From Mycolicibacterium pyrenivorans (GTDB taxonomy: Bacteria > Actinomycetota > Actinomycetes > Mycobacteriales > Mycobacteriaceae), in contig NZ_JACKSH010000100.1 of the NCBI RefSeq assembly GCF_025821625.1, positions 1 through 34,755 on the forward strand: a stretch of DNA of 34,755 nt. Reading direction: 5' to 3'. Under the pieces are notes generated by a model. That model saw only the letters and a list, made by a program, of their open reading frames with translations, did not search any database and was not told the DNA's origin. The translations under genes were made by a program, and so were the position numbers. Below are positions 1 to 15,024 of the stretch, in pieces. Each line of letters opens with the position of its first letter. Position 1 is the first letter of the stretch.

Positions 1-2
1 CC

Positions 3-98
3 ACCGCCCCACCACTACCCGGACCACCAATCCGACGACGAGTCAGCCTCATCGAAGGCCGACTCAGCATCGACCTCGTCACCTTCGACGCCGCCTGA
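3..98 (+). CDS. C-terminal end of an unidentified protein (partial)
   Basis: The frame that starts at base 3 is open from the window edge to a TGA at 96-98 and encodes about 31 residues, ending in ...IDLVTFDAA. Codon third positions in the last 20 codons are mostly C, as expected for a high-GC coding frame. I do not recognise the family. The frame starting at base 1 is also open (to about 306), but its residue make-up, rich in Ser/Pro/Arg, looks like a shadow. The call rests on codon bias alone. Confidence 0.3.
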   Translation, partial: TAPPLPGPPIRRRVSLIEGRLSIDLVTFDAA

Positions 99-6337
<6,239 letters not shown>

Positions 6338-6360
6338 CGAGGCTCGCTGACCCGCGAATC

Positions 6361-6810
6361 CTATTGGGCCGCTTCGGCGCTGTAGGCGCCGAGCAGGTCA
6401 CGCGCCGAGACGATCCCGACCAGGACGCCGTCCTCGTCGACCAGGACGTGGCGGATGTAGTGTTCCATCATCTGCCGAGCTACTTCGTCGACCGTGGCAT
6501 CGGCGCTGGACCACACCAACTTTGTGCTCGCGATCTCCGCGGCCGGCGTTGCGGAGGCCTCGCGTCCGGCGGCCACCAGTCGGACCACGTCGCGTTCGCT
6601 CAACAGCGCCGCCGGACGCTCGTCGTCGCCGACGACGATGACCCCGACATCGTGGGCAACGAGCGCCTTGGCCGCGTCCTCGACGGTTGCGTCAGCGGGA
6701 ACACGCGCGACGGGATCGCCGGTGATGGTGGAGACCGGGGTGGAACGAACGGAAGGAATGCGTGTCATACCCCCATGCTGTCCGAGAACCTCGCGGGTGA
6801 CTAGTGACAT
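6361..6810 (-). CDS. CBS-domain pair protein
   Basis: A 149-residue cytosolic protein made almost entirely of two CBS motifs, a Bateman module that usually binds adenosine nucleotides and senses energy state. The first CBS covers about residues 20-75 (VARVPADATVEDAAKALVAHDVGVIVVG) and the second about 90-145 (SADATVDEVARQMMEHYIRHVLVDEDG, then LVGIVSARDLL). No catalytic domain is attached, as is common for mycobacterial stand-alone CBS proteins. An internal ATG at 6768 gives a shorter form starting MTRIPSVRS. I kept ATG 6810 because AGGG lies a few bases upstream. It ends 23 bases from the convergent cellulase gene and lies 20 bases downstream of the response-regulator gene on the same strand, so co-transcription is possible. 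Confidence 0.85.
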   Translation of the reverse strand: MSLVTREVLGQHGGMTRIPSVRSTPVSTITGDPVARVPADATVEDAAKALVAHDVGVIVVGDDERPAALLSERDVVRLVAAGREASATPAAEIASTKLVWSSADATVDEVARQMMEHYIRHVLVDEDGVLVGIVSARDLLGAYSAEAAQ

Positions 6811-6830
6811 CGGACCCTAAAACCGGCCGC

Positions 6831-7496
6831 CTATCGGGCGATCCGGTAGCGGCGCTCGGGCCGGCCGACACCGTACTGGAGTCGAAGTTCGACTGCCCCG
6901 GCCCTCAGGTAGTGCTCGAGGTAGCGCCGCGCACTGACCCGCGAAATACCCACCAGGTCAGCACATTCAGCTGCCGAGACCTCGCCTGCGTTGCGGACCG
7001 CGGCGATGACGAGCTCGCCGGTCTCGACGCCGAGGCCTTTGGGAAGTGTCTTGGACGCGGTGACGGACGGGCCACCGAACAACGAGTCGATCAGTGACTG
7101 GTCGGCGCCGCCCGCGGACTCCAGGGCGTCCGCGCGGGCGGCGAACGCCGCCAGCTTGGCCTGCAACTGGGGGAACTCGAACGGTTTCATCAGGTAGTCG
7201 GCCGCGCCGCCGTCGAGTGCGCCGCTGACGGTGTCGAGTTCGCGTGCCGCGGTGATCATGATGACGCCCACCCGGTCACCTGCGGAACGCAGCCGATGCA
7301 ACACGTCCAGGCCGGTCATGTCGGGGAGGTACACGTCCAGCAGGATCAGCGCAGGCCGTAACTCCCGCGCGGCGGTCAGCGCCTCGGCGCCGGTGCGGGC
7401 CACGCCGACCGCACGAAACCCATCGACCTGATCGACGAAGCGGCGATGGATCTCGGCGACCATGAAGTCGTCGTCCACGACGAGCACGTCACGCAT
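6831..7496 (-). CDS. CitB/DcuR-family response regulator
   Basis: A 221-residue two-component response regulator. The N-terminal receiver domain has the acidic pocket DDD at 8-10, the phospho-acceptor D54 in LLDVYLPD, and K104 in MKPFEFP. The C-terminal part (about 150-221) is the winged-helix type found in CitB/DpiA/DcuR regulators, with a recognition region around ECADLVGISRVSARRYLEHY and a closing GRPERRYRI. Its ATG overlaps the end of the sensor-kinase gene by 8 bases, so the two are translationally coupled. By analogy with the family it probably activates the divergent tctCBA transporter in response to an external di- or tricarboxylate. The ligand is inferred, not seen. Confidence 0.92.
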   Translation of the reverse strand: MRDVLVVDDDFMVAEIHRRFVDQVDGFRAVGVARTGAEALTAARELRPALILLDVYLPDMTGLDVLHRLRSAGDRVGVIMITAARELDTVSGALDGGAADYLMKPFEFPQLQAKLAAFAARADALESAGGADQSLIDSLFGGPSVTASKTLPKGLGVETGELVIAAVRNAGEVSAAECADLVGISRVSARRYLEHYLRAGAVELRLQYGVGRPERRYRIAR

Positions 7497-9186
7497 GGCT
7501 GTCCACCGTTGGAGTCAGTCGCACCAGGAACTCCGCACCGCCCGCGGGAGAGTCGCGCACCTCGACCGTGCCGCCGTGCTGGGCGGTGACCAGGCGCACC
7601 AGTGCCAACCCGATGCCCCGGCCGCCCGGGACGTCCGGCTTGGAGGTGACTCCGCGCGCGAAGATGGCTTCGCGCAGATGCTCGGGGACGCCCGGCCCGG
7701 AATCGAGCACCGAGATCGCGAGACCGTTGCGATCGTCGATGTGCACCGTGACGCGCGCATCGGGCGAACCGACCGAGACGTCGACCGCGTTGTCGATGAG
7801 GTTGCCCAGCAACGTGATCACATCGGTGGCCAGTGCCGGGTCGAGCGCGGCGAGGTGGGAGTCGGGATCCAGGTCCAGTGCCACACCGCTCTCGGCGGCC
7901 AGCGAGGTCTTCGCGATCAGCAGCGCCGCGACGGCCGGATCGGAGATGCGCTGCGTCACCGCGTCGCTGATCTCCGCGCGCCGGCGAGTCAACGCCCCCA
8001 CCAGATCACGGACCGAATCGTACTCACCCAGCTGAACCAGCCCGGATATCGTGTGCAACTGATTGGCGAATTCATGCGTCTGAGCCCGCAGGGTGTCGGT
8101 GACACTCTTGTGGGAGGACAGTTGTCCCTGCAGGGCGGCCAGTTCGGTGCTGTCACGCATCGTGGTCACCGTGCCGATCCGCTGACCTTGGCTGGTGGTC
8201 GCCCGCCGGCTCAGCGCCAACACCCGCGTCCTGGTCGCGATCACGGTGTCTTCGGCGGACTCCCCGTCGCGCCCGTCGTCACACGAGGTCAGGAACGACA
8301 CCACCGCCGGCTCGAGACCCACGGTGTCGACCCGGCGGCCCACTGCCGCGCCGGTGATGCCGAGCAGTTCCTGGGCGCTGTCGTTGAGCACCGTGATGTC
8401 ACCGTCGTTGTTCACCGCGATCACGCCCTCGCGAATGCTGTGCAGCAAGGCTTCCCGGTGGTCGGCGAGGCTCGCGATCTCGGCCACTTCCAGCCCGCGG
8501 GTGTGCCGCTTGATCCGCCGTGACAACAGCCATGACGCGACCATGCCCAGCGCCGCACCCAGACCCAGATAGATCAGAAGGCGTTCACCGGCGCCACTGA
8601 GCAGCGTCCACACCGAGGGGTAGCGCTCGCTGACGGAGGCCACCGCCAATACCGTGCCGTCACCGGACAGGATCGGCACCTGGCCGACGAGGCTGTGGGT
8701 GCCGTCGATGTCGGCGTCGCCGAACCAGGCTCTTCCCTCGTCGGCCCGGCTCGGTCCCAGGTCCATCCGCGCCCCGATTCGCGACGGTTCGGACGACGCG
8801 CGCACCGTGCCGTCCGGGCCGAGGATCTCGGCGAGGGTGGCGCCCGACAGCGCCACCGCCCGGTCCACCTCCGGTGCCAGGGCACGGGCGGCGAACGGAT
8901 CGGCCGGGGCGTTCTCGCTGCGGTCGCGCACGATCGGTGTGGACGCCATGTTCTCGGCGACGGCGATCATCCGCTGGCCGCGGACCTCGCGGAACTCCCT
9001 GTTGGACTGGGTTACCGAGACGGCAGCCACCGCGATCAGCACCACCGCGACCACCACCAGTTGGAACGCCAGGAACTGTCCGGCCAGGCTGCGTCCCCGC
9101 AGCAACCCGACGACCGCAGACGTGGCCTTCTTCGTCCGCGGTGCCTGCGGAATGTTCTTAATGACCAATACTTCCTTTGCGTCCAT
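7489..9186 (-). CDS. CitA/DcuS-type sensor histidine kinase
   Basis: A membrane sensor kinase. The frame is open from GTG 9204 (571 residues). I prefer ATG 9186 (565 residues) because it has AGGTC upstream and leaves the dyad at 9190-9205 outside the gene. Numbering from GTG: transmembrane segment 41-64, extracytoplasmic sensor domain of the CitA/DcuS type about 65-205, second transmembrane segment about 209-228, PAS domain about 250-355, phospho-acceptor region THEFANQLH (H377), and a HATPase with NLIDNAVD, DSGPGVPE and GRGIGLALV. It should sense a carboxylate outside the cell and phosphorylate the overlapping response regulator. The gene is divergent from tctC. Confidence 0.9.
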   Translation of the reverse strand: MDAKEVLVIKNIPQAPRTKKATSAVVGLLRGRSLAGQFLAFQLVVVAVVLIAVAAVSVTQSNREFREVRGQRMIAVAENMASTPIVRDRSENAPADPFAARALAPEVDRAVALSGATLAEILGPDGTVRASSEPSRIGARMDLGPSRADEGRAWFGDADIDGTHSLVGQVPILSGDGTVLAVASVSERYPSVWTLLSGAGERLLIYLGLGAALGMVASWLLSRRIKRHTRGLEVAEIASLADHREALLHSIREGVIAVNNDGDITVLNDSAQELLGITGAAVGRRVDTVGLEPAVVSFLTSCDDGRDGESAEDTVIATRTRVLALSRRATTSQGQRIGTVTTMRDSTELAALQGQLSSHKSVTDTLRAQTHEFANQLHTISGLVQLGEYDSVRDLVGALTRRRAEISDAVTQRISDPAVAALLIAKTSLAAESGVALDLDPDSHLAALDPALATDVITLLGNLIDNAVDVSVGSPDARVTVHIDDRNGLAISVLDSGPGVPEHLREAIFARGVTSKPDVPGGRGIGLALVRLVTAQHGGTVEVRDSPAGGAEFLVRLTPTVDSHA

Positions 9187-9189
9187 ATC

Positions 9190-9205
9190 AGTGACCTGAG
9201 TCACT
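9190..9205. promoter_or_regulatory. Perfect dyad in the tct divergent gap, candidate response-regulator site
   Basis: AGTGAC-CTGA-GTCACT is a perfect 6-base-arm palindrome between the kinase and tctC genes. It overlaps the GTG-start alternative of the kinase but lies just upstream of ATG 9186. The position fits an operator for the adjacent CitB-type regulator; the binding itself is inferred. Confidence 0.4.
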
Positions 9206-9228
9206 TCCCGGGTCCAGTATTGCTGAGC

Positions 9229-9244
9229 ATCACAACCAAGTGAT
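9229..9244. promoter_or_regulatory. Second dyad in the tct divergent gap
   Basis: ATCAC-AACCAA-GTGAT, with 5-base arms, lies about 39 bases from the first dyad and shares the GTGA/TCAC core. If tctC starts at ATG 9255 the site is just upstream of the gene; if it starts at GTG 9240 the right arm falls inside it. It may be a paired half-site for the same regulator. Confidence 0.3.
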
Positions 9245-9254
9245 TGGGGACGAC

Positions 9255-10256
9255 ATGTTCGGTTCGGGCGGCGGCGCGCGGGTCGCCGGCATGGCTGCCG
9301 GGGTTGTCGTGGCGATGATCGCCACGATGTTGCTCTCGGCCTGCGGGGTGACCCGCGGAGACGAAAGCGGTCTCCATCGATTGCGCATGATGGTGCCGAA
9401 CAGCCCGGGTGGTGGCTATGACCTCACCGCGCGTACCGCGGTGAAGATCATGGAAGACGACGACATCACCGGCCGCGTGGAGGTGTTCAACGTCATCGGC
9501 GCCGGTGGCACGGTCGCGATGGCCCGGTTGATGAACGAGCGCGGCAACGGGGACCTGATGATGATGATGGGCCTCGGCGTCGTCGGCGCCACCTACACCA
9601 ACGGCTCGAAGGCCCGCGCCTCGGACGCCACCGCGCTGGCCAAGGTGGTCGAGGAGCAGGAGGGCATCCTCGTGCCCGCCGATTCGCCGTTCGAGACGGT
9701 GCAGGACTTCGTGGCGGCGTGGAAGGCCGATCCGGCCAAGGTCACCCTCGGCGGGGGCTCGAGTCCCGGTGGGCCCGACCATCTTTTCCCGATGGAAACC
9801 GCGAGGGCTGTCGGCGTCGACCCCACCAAGGTCAACTTCGTGTCCTACGACGGCGGTGGTGATCTGCTCACCGCGTTGCTGGGCAACAAGATCTCGGCGG
9901 GCACCTCGGGACTCGGCGAGTACGTCGACCAGATCGAGTCGGGCCAGGTCCGGGTGCTCGCGGTGTCCGGCGAGCAGCGGGTGGAAGGCATCGACGCGCC
10001 GACGCTGACCGAATCCGGTATCGACCTCACGTTCACCAACTGGCGGGGAGTCCTTGCCCCGCCCGGTATCTCGGACGAGGACCGCGCCGCAATGGTCAGG
10101 ATCCTGGAAGAGCTGCACGCGACCGACGCATGGAAGGAGGCGCTGGTGACGAACGGCTGGAGTGACGCCTTCATGACCGGCCCGGCATTCGAGGAGTTCC
10201 TCAAAGAGCAGGACCAGCGCGTCGAGACGACGCTGACGGATCTGGGGCTGGTGTGA
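9255..10256 (+). CDS. tctC: TctC-type tricarboxylate-binding lipoprotein
   Basis: Solute-binding component of a tripartite tricarboxylate transporter, about 333 residues. It captures a carboxylate outside the membrane and delivers it to TctA/TctB. The N-terminus has a hydrophobic signal segment ending in the lipobox LLSAC, so it is a lipid-anchored protein. The body has the Bug/TctC signature region PNSPGGGYDLTARTAVKIM and ...VFNVIGAGGTVAM. Start: ATG 9255 with GGGGA four bases upstream; GTG 9240 would add five residues. It ends in a GTGTGA overlap with tctB. It is divergent from a CitA/CitB-type two-component system, which is the usual regulatory partner of such operons. The substrate cannot be read from sequence; citrate or a related acid is only the family default. 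Confidence 0.93.
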   Translation: MFGSGGGARVAGMAAGVVVAMIATMLLSACGVTRGDESGLHRLRMMVPNSPGGGYDLTARTAVKIMEDDDITGRVEVFNVIGAGGTVAMARLMNERGNGDLMMMMGLGVVGATYTNGSKARASDATALAKVVEEQEGILVPADSPFETVQDFVAAWKADPAKVTLGGGSSPGGPDHLFPMETARAVGVDPTKVNFVSYDGGGDLLTALLGNKISAGTSGLGEYVDQIESGQVRVLAVSGEQRVEGIDAPTLTESGIDLTFTNWRGVLAPPGISDEDRAAMVRILEELHATDAWKEALVTNGWSDAFMTGPAFEEFLKEQDQRVETTLTDLGLV

Positions 10257-10777
10257 GTACCCACATCGACGCCGTCGACGACAACGCAACGGCGCGACCT
10301 GATTACGCGCAGTACATCGTTTGTGCCGTGATGGCCGTCGCCGGTGCATTCCTCGTCTACGAGGGTGTGTCGATGCCGGGCGGTTACGCCGAGGTGGATC
10401 CCGTCGGGCCGCGGTTGTTCCCGATCGTGATCGGGGTGGGCCTGCTGGTGATGACAGTCGTCCTGGCGATCGCGATACCGCGGGGGCTCAAGGGGGAGGC
10501 GGACGCGGGCGAGGACATCGACCCCGATATGCCCAGTGACTGGCGCACGGTCGGCCTGCTCATCGGGTTGTTCGTCGCGCTCATCGTCCTGGTGAACCCG
10601 CTCGGCTGGGCGATCGCGGGGGCGTTGTTCTTCGCCGGTTGCGCCACCGTCCTCGGCAGTAGGCACTACGTGCGCAACATCGTGATCGGTGCGGTGCTGG
10701 CCGTGGTCAGCTTCTACGCGTTCTACTCAGGGCTCGGAATCCCGTTGCCCGCAGGCATTTTGGATGGGATTCTGTGA
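10253..10777 (+). CDS. tctB: TctB small membrane subunit of the tricarboxylate transporter
   Basis: A 174-residue protein with four predicted membrane segments: ...[55 protein letters not shown] and [18 protein letters not shown]. It matches the TctB/DUF1468 pattern, including [12 protein letters not shown] after the first segment. It starts with GTG overlapping the tctC stop by four bases and its own stop overlaps the tctA start, so all three subunits should be made together. It has no catalytic role and forms the membrane complex with TctA. Confidence 0.92.
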   Translation: MSTHIDAVDDNATARPDYAQYIVCAVMAVAGAFLVYEGVSMPGGYAEVDPVGPRLFPIVIGVGLLVMTVVLAIAIPRGLKGEADAGEDIDPDMPSDWRTVGLLIGLFVALIVLVNPLGWAIAGALFFAGCATVLGSRHYVRNIVIGAVLAVVSFYAFYSGLGIPLPAGILDGIL

Positions 10778-12318
10778 TGGAGAACTTGGACTGGCTCCTG
10801 CAGGGGTTCGCGGAGGCGGCCACACCGATGAACCTGCTGTACGCCGCGATCGGCGTGCTGCTGGGCACCGCGGTCGGCGTGCTGCCGGGCATCGGGCCTG
10901 CGATGACGGTGGCGCTGCTGCTGCCGATCACATACAACGTGAGCCCCAGCGCGGCGTTCATCATGTTCGCGGGGATCTTCTACGGCGGCATGTACGGCGG
11001 ATCGACGACGTCGATCCTGCTCAACACCCCGGGGGAGTCGTCCTCGGTGATCACCGCGCTCGAGGGCAACAAGATGGCCAAAGCCGGCCGCGCCGCCCAG
11101 GCACTGGCCACCGCCGCCATCGGTTCATTCGTCGCGGGCGCCATCGGCACGACGCTGCTGGCCGCCTTCGCACCCGCGATCTCACGGTTCGCCGTCACGT
11201 TGGGTGCACCGTCGTACCTGGCGATCATGCTGTTCGCGCTCGTCGCGGTCACCGCGGTGCTCGGGTCCTCGAAGATGCGCGGGGTGATCTCGCTGCTGCT
11301 GGGACTGGCGATCGGTGTCGTCGGCATCGACTCGCTGACCGGGCAGCCGCGCGCCACGTTCGGCGTTCCGCTGCTGTCCGACGGGATCGACATCGTGGTG
11401 ATCGCGGTGGCCGTCTTCGCGGTCGGCGAGGCACTGTGGGTGGCCGCACATCTGCGACGCCGCCCAGCCGACGTCATCCCCGTCGGCCGACCCTGGATGG
11501 GCAGGGAGGACTGGAAGCGTTCGTGGAAGCCGTGGTTGCGGGGCACCGCCTACGGGTTCCCGTTCGGGGCCCTGCCTGCCGGCGGGGCGGAGCTCCCGAC
11601 GTTTCTGAGTTACATCACGGAGAAGAAGCTGACCAAGCATCCCGAGGAGTTCGGCAAGGGCGCCATCGAAGGGGTCGCCGGTCCGGAGGCCGCCAACAAT
11701 GCCTCGGCCGCAGGCACTTTGGTGCCGATGCTGTCCCTGGGCCTGCCAACCAACGCGACCGCGGCGGTGATGCTGACCGCGTTCGTGTCCTATGGCATCC
11801 AGCCGGGCCCGACGCTGTTCGACAAGGAACCCCTGCTGATCTGGACACTGATCGCGAGCCTGTTCATCGGCAACTTCCTGCTGCTGGCGCTCAACCTGCC
11901 GTTGGCGCCGCTGTGGGCCAAGCTGTTGCGCACTCCGCGGCCGTATCTGTACGCGGGCATCCTGTTCTTCGCCGCACTCGGTGCGTTCGCCGTGAACCTG
12001 CAACCACTGGACCTCGCTCTGCTGCTGGTCTTCGGATTGATGGGCCTGATGATGCGCCGCTTCGGCCTGCCGGTGCTGCCGTTGATCATCGGCGTCATCC
12101 TCGGTCCTCGGGTCGAACGGCAGCTGCGGCAGAGCCTTCAGCTGGGCGGAGGTGACTGGGTCTCGCTGTTCAGGGAGCCTGTTGCCATCGGCACCTACAT
12201 CGTCATGGCGTTGCTGCTGCTGGCGCCGCTGGTGCTGCGGTTGATGCATCGCAGCGAGGAGAGCCTGTTGATCGTCGAGGACGACAGGGACCAGAAGCAG
12301 AAGGCGGGAAAGCTGTGA
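10774..12318 (+). CDS. tctA: TctA large membrane subunit of the tricarboxylate transporter
   Basis: A 514-residue permease with about 11-12 hydrophobic segments, the usual TctA size. The family signatures are visible: [17 protein letters not shown] near residue 35, [20 protein letters not shown] near residue 70, and a second GxPTNATAA-type motif ([13 protein letters not shown]) near residue 325. It couples carboxylate uptake to an ion gradient. The ATG overlaps the tctB stop. A universal stress protein gene follows after 28 bases on the same strand. Confidence 0.95.
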   Translation: MMENLDWLLQGFAEAATPMNLLYAAIGVLLGTAVGVLPGIGPAMTVALLLPITYNVSPSAAFIMFAGIFYGGMYGGSTTSILLNTPGESSSVITALEGNKMAKAGRAAQALATAAIGSFVAGAIGTTLLAAFAPAISRFAVTLGAPSYLAIMLFALVAVTAVLGSSKMRGVISLLLGLAIGVVGIDSLTGQPRATFGVPLLSDGIDIVVIAVAVFAVGEALWVAAHLRRRPADVIPVGRPWMGREDWKRSWKPWLRGTAYGFPFGALPAGGAELPTFLSYITEKKLTKHPEEFGKGAIEGVAGPEAANNASAAGTLVPMLSLGLPTNATAAVMLTAFVSYGIQPGPTLFDKEPLLIWTLIASLFIGNFLLLALNLPLAPLWAKLLRTPRPYLYAGILFFAALGAFAVNLQPLDLALLLVFGLMGLMMRRFGLPVLPLIIGVILGPRVERQLRQSLQLGGGDWVSLFREPVAIGTYIVMALLLLAPLVLRLMHRSEESLLIVEDDRDQKQKAGKL

Positions 12319-12346
12319 CCGACGAGCGCTCGCGCGAGGAGAATCG

Positions 12347-12739
12347 ATGATAGTCATCGGATACACAGCGGACAGTTTCGGCCACGCCGCACTCGAGCAC
12401 GGCATCGCCGAGGCCAAGCTGCGCGGAACCAGCCTGCTGGTGATCAACGCCACCTCCGGTGACTCGTATGTCGACTCGAGGTTCGCCGACGCGCACGAAG
12501 TCCACGGCGTCGAAGCGCGGCTGGCCGAGTGCGGGGTGGAGTTCGAGCTCACGCAGCCGGTCGGTGTGGACGCCGTCGACGAGTTGCTCGCCGCGATGGG
12601 CCGCAAGGATGCCCAGCTCCTGGTCGTCGGCATCCGGCACCGCAGCCCGGTCGGCAAGCTGCTGCTGGGCAGCGTCGCGCAGAAGCTGATCCTGGAATGC
12701 CCGAAGCCCGTCCTGGCGGTCAAGCCGACCGAGGCCTGA
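12347..12739 (+). CDS. Universal stress protein (UspA family)
   Basis: A 130-residue cytosolic UspA-fold protein. It opens with a short beta strand (IVIGYTADSFG) and ends with the nucleotide-binding type loop VGIRHRSPVGKLLLGSVAQKLI, followed by PVLAV. This G-x2-G-x9-G-S type signature is typical of ATP-binding Usp proteins. AGGAGA at 12337-12342 supports ATG 12347. It lies 28 bases behind tctA, so it is probably the last gene of the tct operon. Usp genes next to tripartite carboxylate transporters are common, but the role of the link is not established. Confidence 0.92.
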   Translation: MIVIGYTADSFGHAALEHGIAEAKLRGTSLLVINATSGDSYVDSRFADAHEVHGVEARLAECGVEFELTQPVGVDAVDELLAAMGRKDAQLLVVGIRHRSPVGKLLLGSVAQKLILECPKPVLAVKPTEA

Positions 12740-12814
12740 GCCTGCCCACGGCTACCGGGAGCAGAGAGTCGTTGCCCTACAATTCATTTCCGATGATGGG
12801 CACGCGATGCACGG
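12740..12814. other. Short convergent gap without a clear terminator
   Basis: The usp gene and the membrane-protein gene converge here across 75 bases. I saw only a weak CTGC/GCAG pairing and no T-run, so no terminator is called. Confidence 0.4.
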
Positions 12815-13981
12815 TCAGGATCCTGCGTTGTTCGCCGCCACGCTCACCGAGCGGTTCCCCGGTTTCCGGTCCTGACGAGCCGCGGTGCTGTAGACCGCGG
12901 CCAGGCAGAGGCCCGCGATGGCGAAGCAGACCACCGTGTACCAGAGGCTGCCGGTGGGATCTCCGCTGGCGGTGACACCGCCGGCCGAAGCGAGGTATGC
13001 CGGCAGCGACGTGGCCCACAATGCCGCCATCACGACGAGGTAGGCGACGCCGTAGCCCAGCATCAGCGGGTTCGAATAGGTTGGCGCCGCCGGTGTTCCG
13101 CTGCGCTGCCTGCGCCACTGCGCATAGAGCACCGGAACCGCCACCACGGTGATGGCGAACAGTTCGGCGGCATAGACGAAGCCGGCGACAGCAGTGCTGC
13201 CGGTGACACCGCCGGCGAGCGTGGCAGGCAGGGGTAGGACTGCGGTCCCGATCGAAGCGAGCACTCCGACCGCCAGGGTGCGTAGCACCACCTGGCCGCC
13301 GGTGAACCTCTGACCGCCGTCCACATGCCTGCCGACGAAGAACTGCACGCACAGCGCCAGCGACATAGGCCACAGCGCCGCGAACACCACGACGCTGGGC
13401 AGCGGCACCGAATCGAAAAACGGCTGGTTCATGGGATGGTCCAGCGTCCATTCCCACCATCTCAGCTGCGGTCCCAGATGGTCGAAGATCTCGTAGAAGG
13501 CATGGTGGACGAAGCCGACGCAGACCGCGCCGACCGCCGTGCCGTAGCGGCGGAAGACCCCGAGGCTGCGGACGATCTCGAACGCCACCGTCGCCATCAT
13601 CGGGTAGATCGCGACGATGTAGAGAGGCAGCCGGCCCCAGAGGAAATCGACCGTGAACACGTTGTGCGCGAACATCGTGTCGACGTGCTCGGCGATGCCG
13701 AACGCCCCGGGAAAGTACAACGGCGGCTCGATGATCAAGAGGTAGGCGATGGCGCCGAACCACAGGACGAGGTTCGTCGGGTCGTTGTGCCTGCGGAACC
13801 GTACGATCGCATATCCGAGTGCCAGGACAGCGCCGACGATCACCGTCAGTTCCAGGACCGGGAGCGTCCAGTTCTCCAGCCCCAGCGGGTTGCGGAACTC
13901 CACGAGCCCGCCGGCGGTGTCGCAGGAGAACCCCAGCCGTTCCGCGAGATCGGCGAACGTCGGTGTGCACAGATCAGACAT
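12815..13981 (-). CDS. Multi-pass membrane protein of unknown function
   Basis: A 388-residue integral membrane protein with about nine or ten hydrophobic helices. I do not recognise a characterised family. A histidine/acid-rich membrane-edge segment, FVHHAFYEIFDHLGP (about residues 155-170), could bind a metal. Others of note are MFAHNVFTVDFLWGRLPLY and two N-terminal cysteines (C5, C20). Its ATG overlaps the end of the upstream metal-dependent hydrolase gene by 8 bases (ATGTCTGA), so the two are translationally coupled and probably act together. It converges with the usp gene. The C-terminal tail from about residue 370 is polar and presumably cytosolic. Confidence 0.75.
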   Translation of the reverse strand: MSDLCTPTFADLAERLGFSCDTAGGLVEFRNPLGLENWTLPVLELTVIVGAVLALGYAIVRFRRHNDPTNLVLWFGAIAYLLIIEPPLYFPGAFGIAEHVDTMFAHNVFTVDFLWGRLPLYIVAIYPMMATVAFEIVRSLGVFRRYGTAVGAVCVGFVHHAFYEIFDHLGPQLRWWEWTLDHPMNQPFFDSVPLPSVVVFAALWPMSLALCVQFFVGRHVDGGQRFTGGQVVLRTLAVGVLASIGTAVLPLPATLAGGVTGSTAVAGFVYAAELFAITVVAVPVLYAQWRRQRSGTPAAPTYSNPLMLGYGVAYLVVMAALWATSLPAYLASAGGVTASGDPTGSLWYTVVCFAIAGLCLAAVYSTAARQDRKPGNRSVSVAANNAGS

Positions 13982-14927
13982 GAGTTTCCTCGCCGTCGTT
14001 CGCCGTGACGTTGTCGTTCGCCGTGTACCACTGCGTGACGTCGTAGCCGGCGTCGTACCGATCGAACCATTCCTGCGCCAGTTCGGGGAGTTTTTCGTGG
14101 GTGGGGTCGTGGCCGGGGATCTGGCTGCGCACGATTCCGGTCATCGCGACGAGCTGCTCGAGCAGCGGGAGGTGGCGGAACGCGTTGGCGAACGGGCCGT
14201 CGTAGGTGGCGTCGGTGAACGGAAGTCGCTGCAGCAGAGCCTTCTTGCGTCGCGCGATCCGGAAGGTGGACATCGCGTCGACCTTGCGTTCGGACAAGGG
14301 GACGTATTTGTTGAAGTCTTCTGAGGCCATGCGGATGATGCCCATGACGTGCTTGAAGATCGACGGTGCCACCCGCATGCGGTACCACGGGTCGTCGACG
14401 ACGGCGTCGTAGATGGTCAGCGCGGAGCTTCGGTGCTCGACCTCTTCGACGAAGTGCCACAGGAACAGGGACGCGACACGGTCGTCACCGGGCGCGAACA
14501 AGGTGTCGTCGTGATCGAGCATCAGCTTGAACACCGGGGTGAACGTGGCCTCGAGGTCTGCGGTGTAGGCCAGGCGATATTTCAACGGTGTGCCGGCTGT
14601 CAGGTCGTCGTAGGACTCGATGACCTTGTCGAGCGTCTCCTTCAGCGCCGGGTAGGCCCTGATCAGTCCCTTGGCGTGTTGGCGGTGCGCCATCGAGTGC
14701 TGACCCTCCTGGCGCACGAAGGCGTCGGCCTCCTCGGCGATCGCCGGGTCTGTGATGTGCGGCATCGCCTCCGGGATCATGCTGCCGATCATCTTCTCGA
14801 ACCCGATCGCCAGGAACGAGACCGCGTTCGCCATCGACGAGAACGCGGGATTGGCTTCGTTCCACAGGAACGGTACGTCGTGGTCGGCGAACGCGAAGCG
14901 CAGCTTGCGCACGATGAGATCGGTCAT
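13974..14927 (-). CDS. Predicted metal-dependent hydrolase (COG3687/PF10118-like)
   Basis: A 317-residue helical protein of the family annotated 'predicted metal-dependent hydrolase', which has ferritin-like diiron features. Candidate metal ligands are the Glu/His in FVRQEGQHSMAH, the Glu in TADLEATF, and FVEEVEHRSSA, spread over the helical core. The frame stays open further upstream to 15143, but that extension would run into the divergent TetR gene. The start at ATG 14927 (MTDLIVRKLRF) gives the normal family N-terminus and has an AAGGCGG sequence ahead. It overlaps the following membrane-protein gene by 8 bases. An inverted repeat just upstream and a divergent TetR gene suggest repression by that regulator. 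The substrate is unknown. Confidence 0.85.
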   Translation of the reverse strand: MTDLIVRKLRFAFADHDVPFLWNEANPAFSSMANAVSFLAIGFEKMIGSMIPEAMPHITDPAIAEEADAFVRQEGQHSMAHRQHAKGLIRAYPALKETLDKVIESYDDLTAGTPLKYRLAYTADLEATFTPVFKLMLDHDDTLFAPGDDRVASLFLWHFVEEVEHRSSALTIYDAVVDDPWYRMRVAPSIFKHVMGIIRMASEDFNKYVPLSERKVDAMSTFRIARRKKALLQRLPFTDATYDGPFANAFRHLPLLEQLVAMTGIVRSQIPGHDPTHEKLPELAQEWFDRYDAGYDVTQWYTANDNVTANDGEETHV

Positions 14928-14941
14928 TGCCACCGCCTTGA

Positions 14942-14977
14942 GTAACCATACAGTAACTTCATCAAATGTATGATTAC
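14942..14977. promoter_or_regulatory. TetR-type operator candidate (inverted repeat)
   Basis: GTAACCATAC, a 16-base spacer, then GTATGATTAC: ten-base arms matching at nine of ten positions. It lies 15 bases upstream of the hydrolase start (14927) and 48 bases upstream of the TetR start (15025), in an AT-richer patch of a 97-base divergent gap. This is the classical position for an autoregulating TetR repressor that also controls its neighbour. Confidence 0.55.
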
Positions 14978-15024
14978 AGCACGGCGAACCCTGCGTCAAC
15001 GCGCGTGCTACGGTCGGTCGCACG

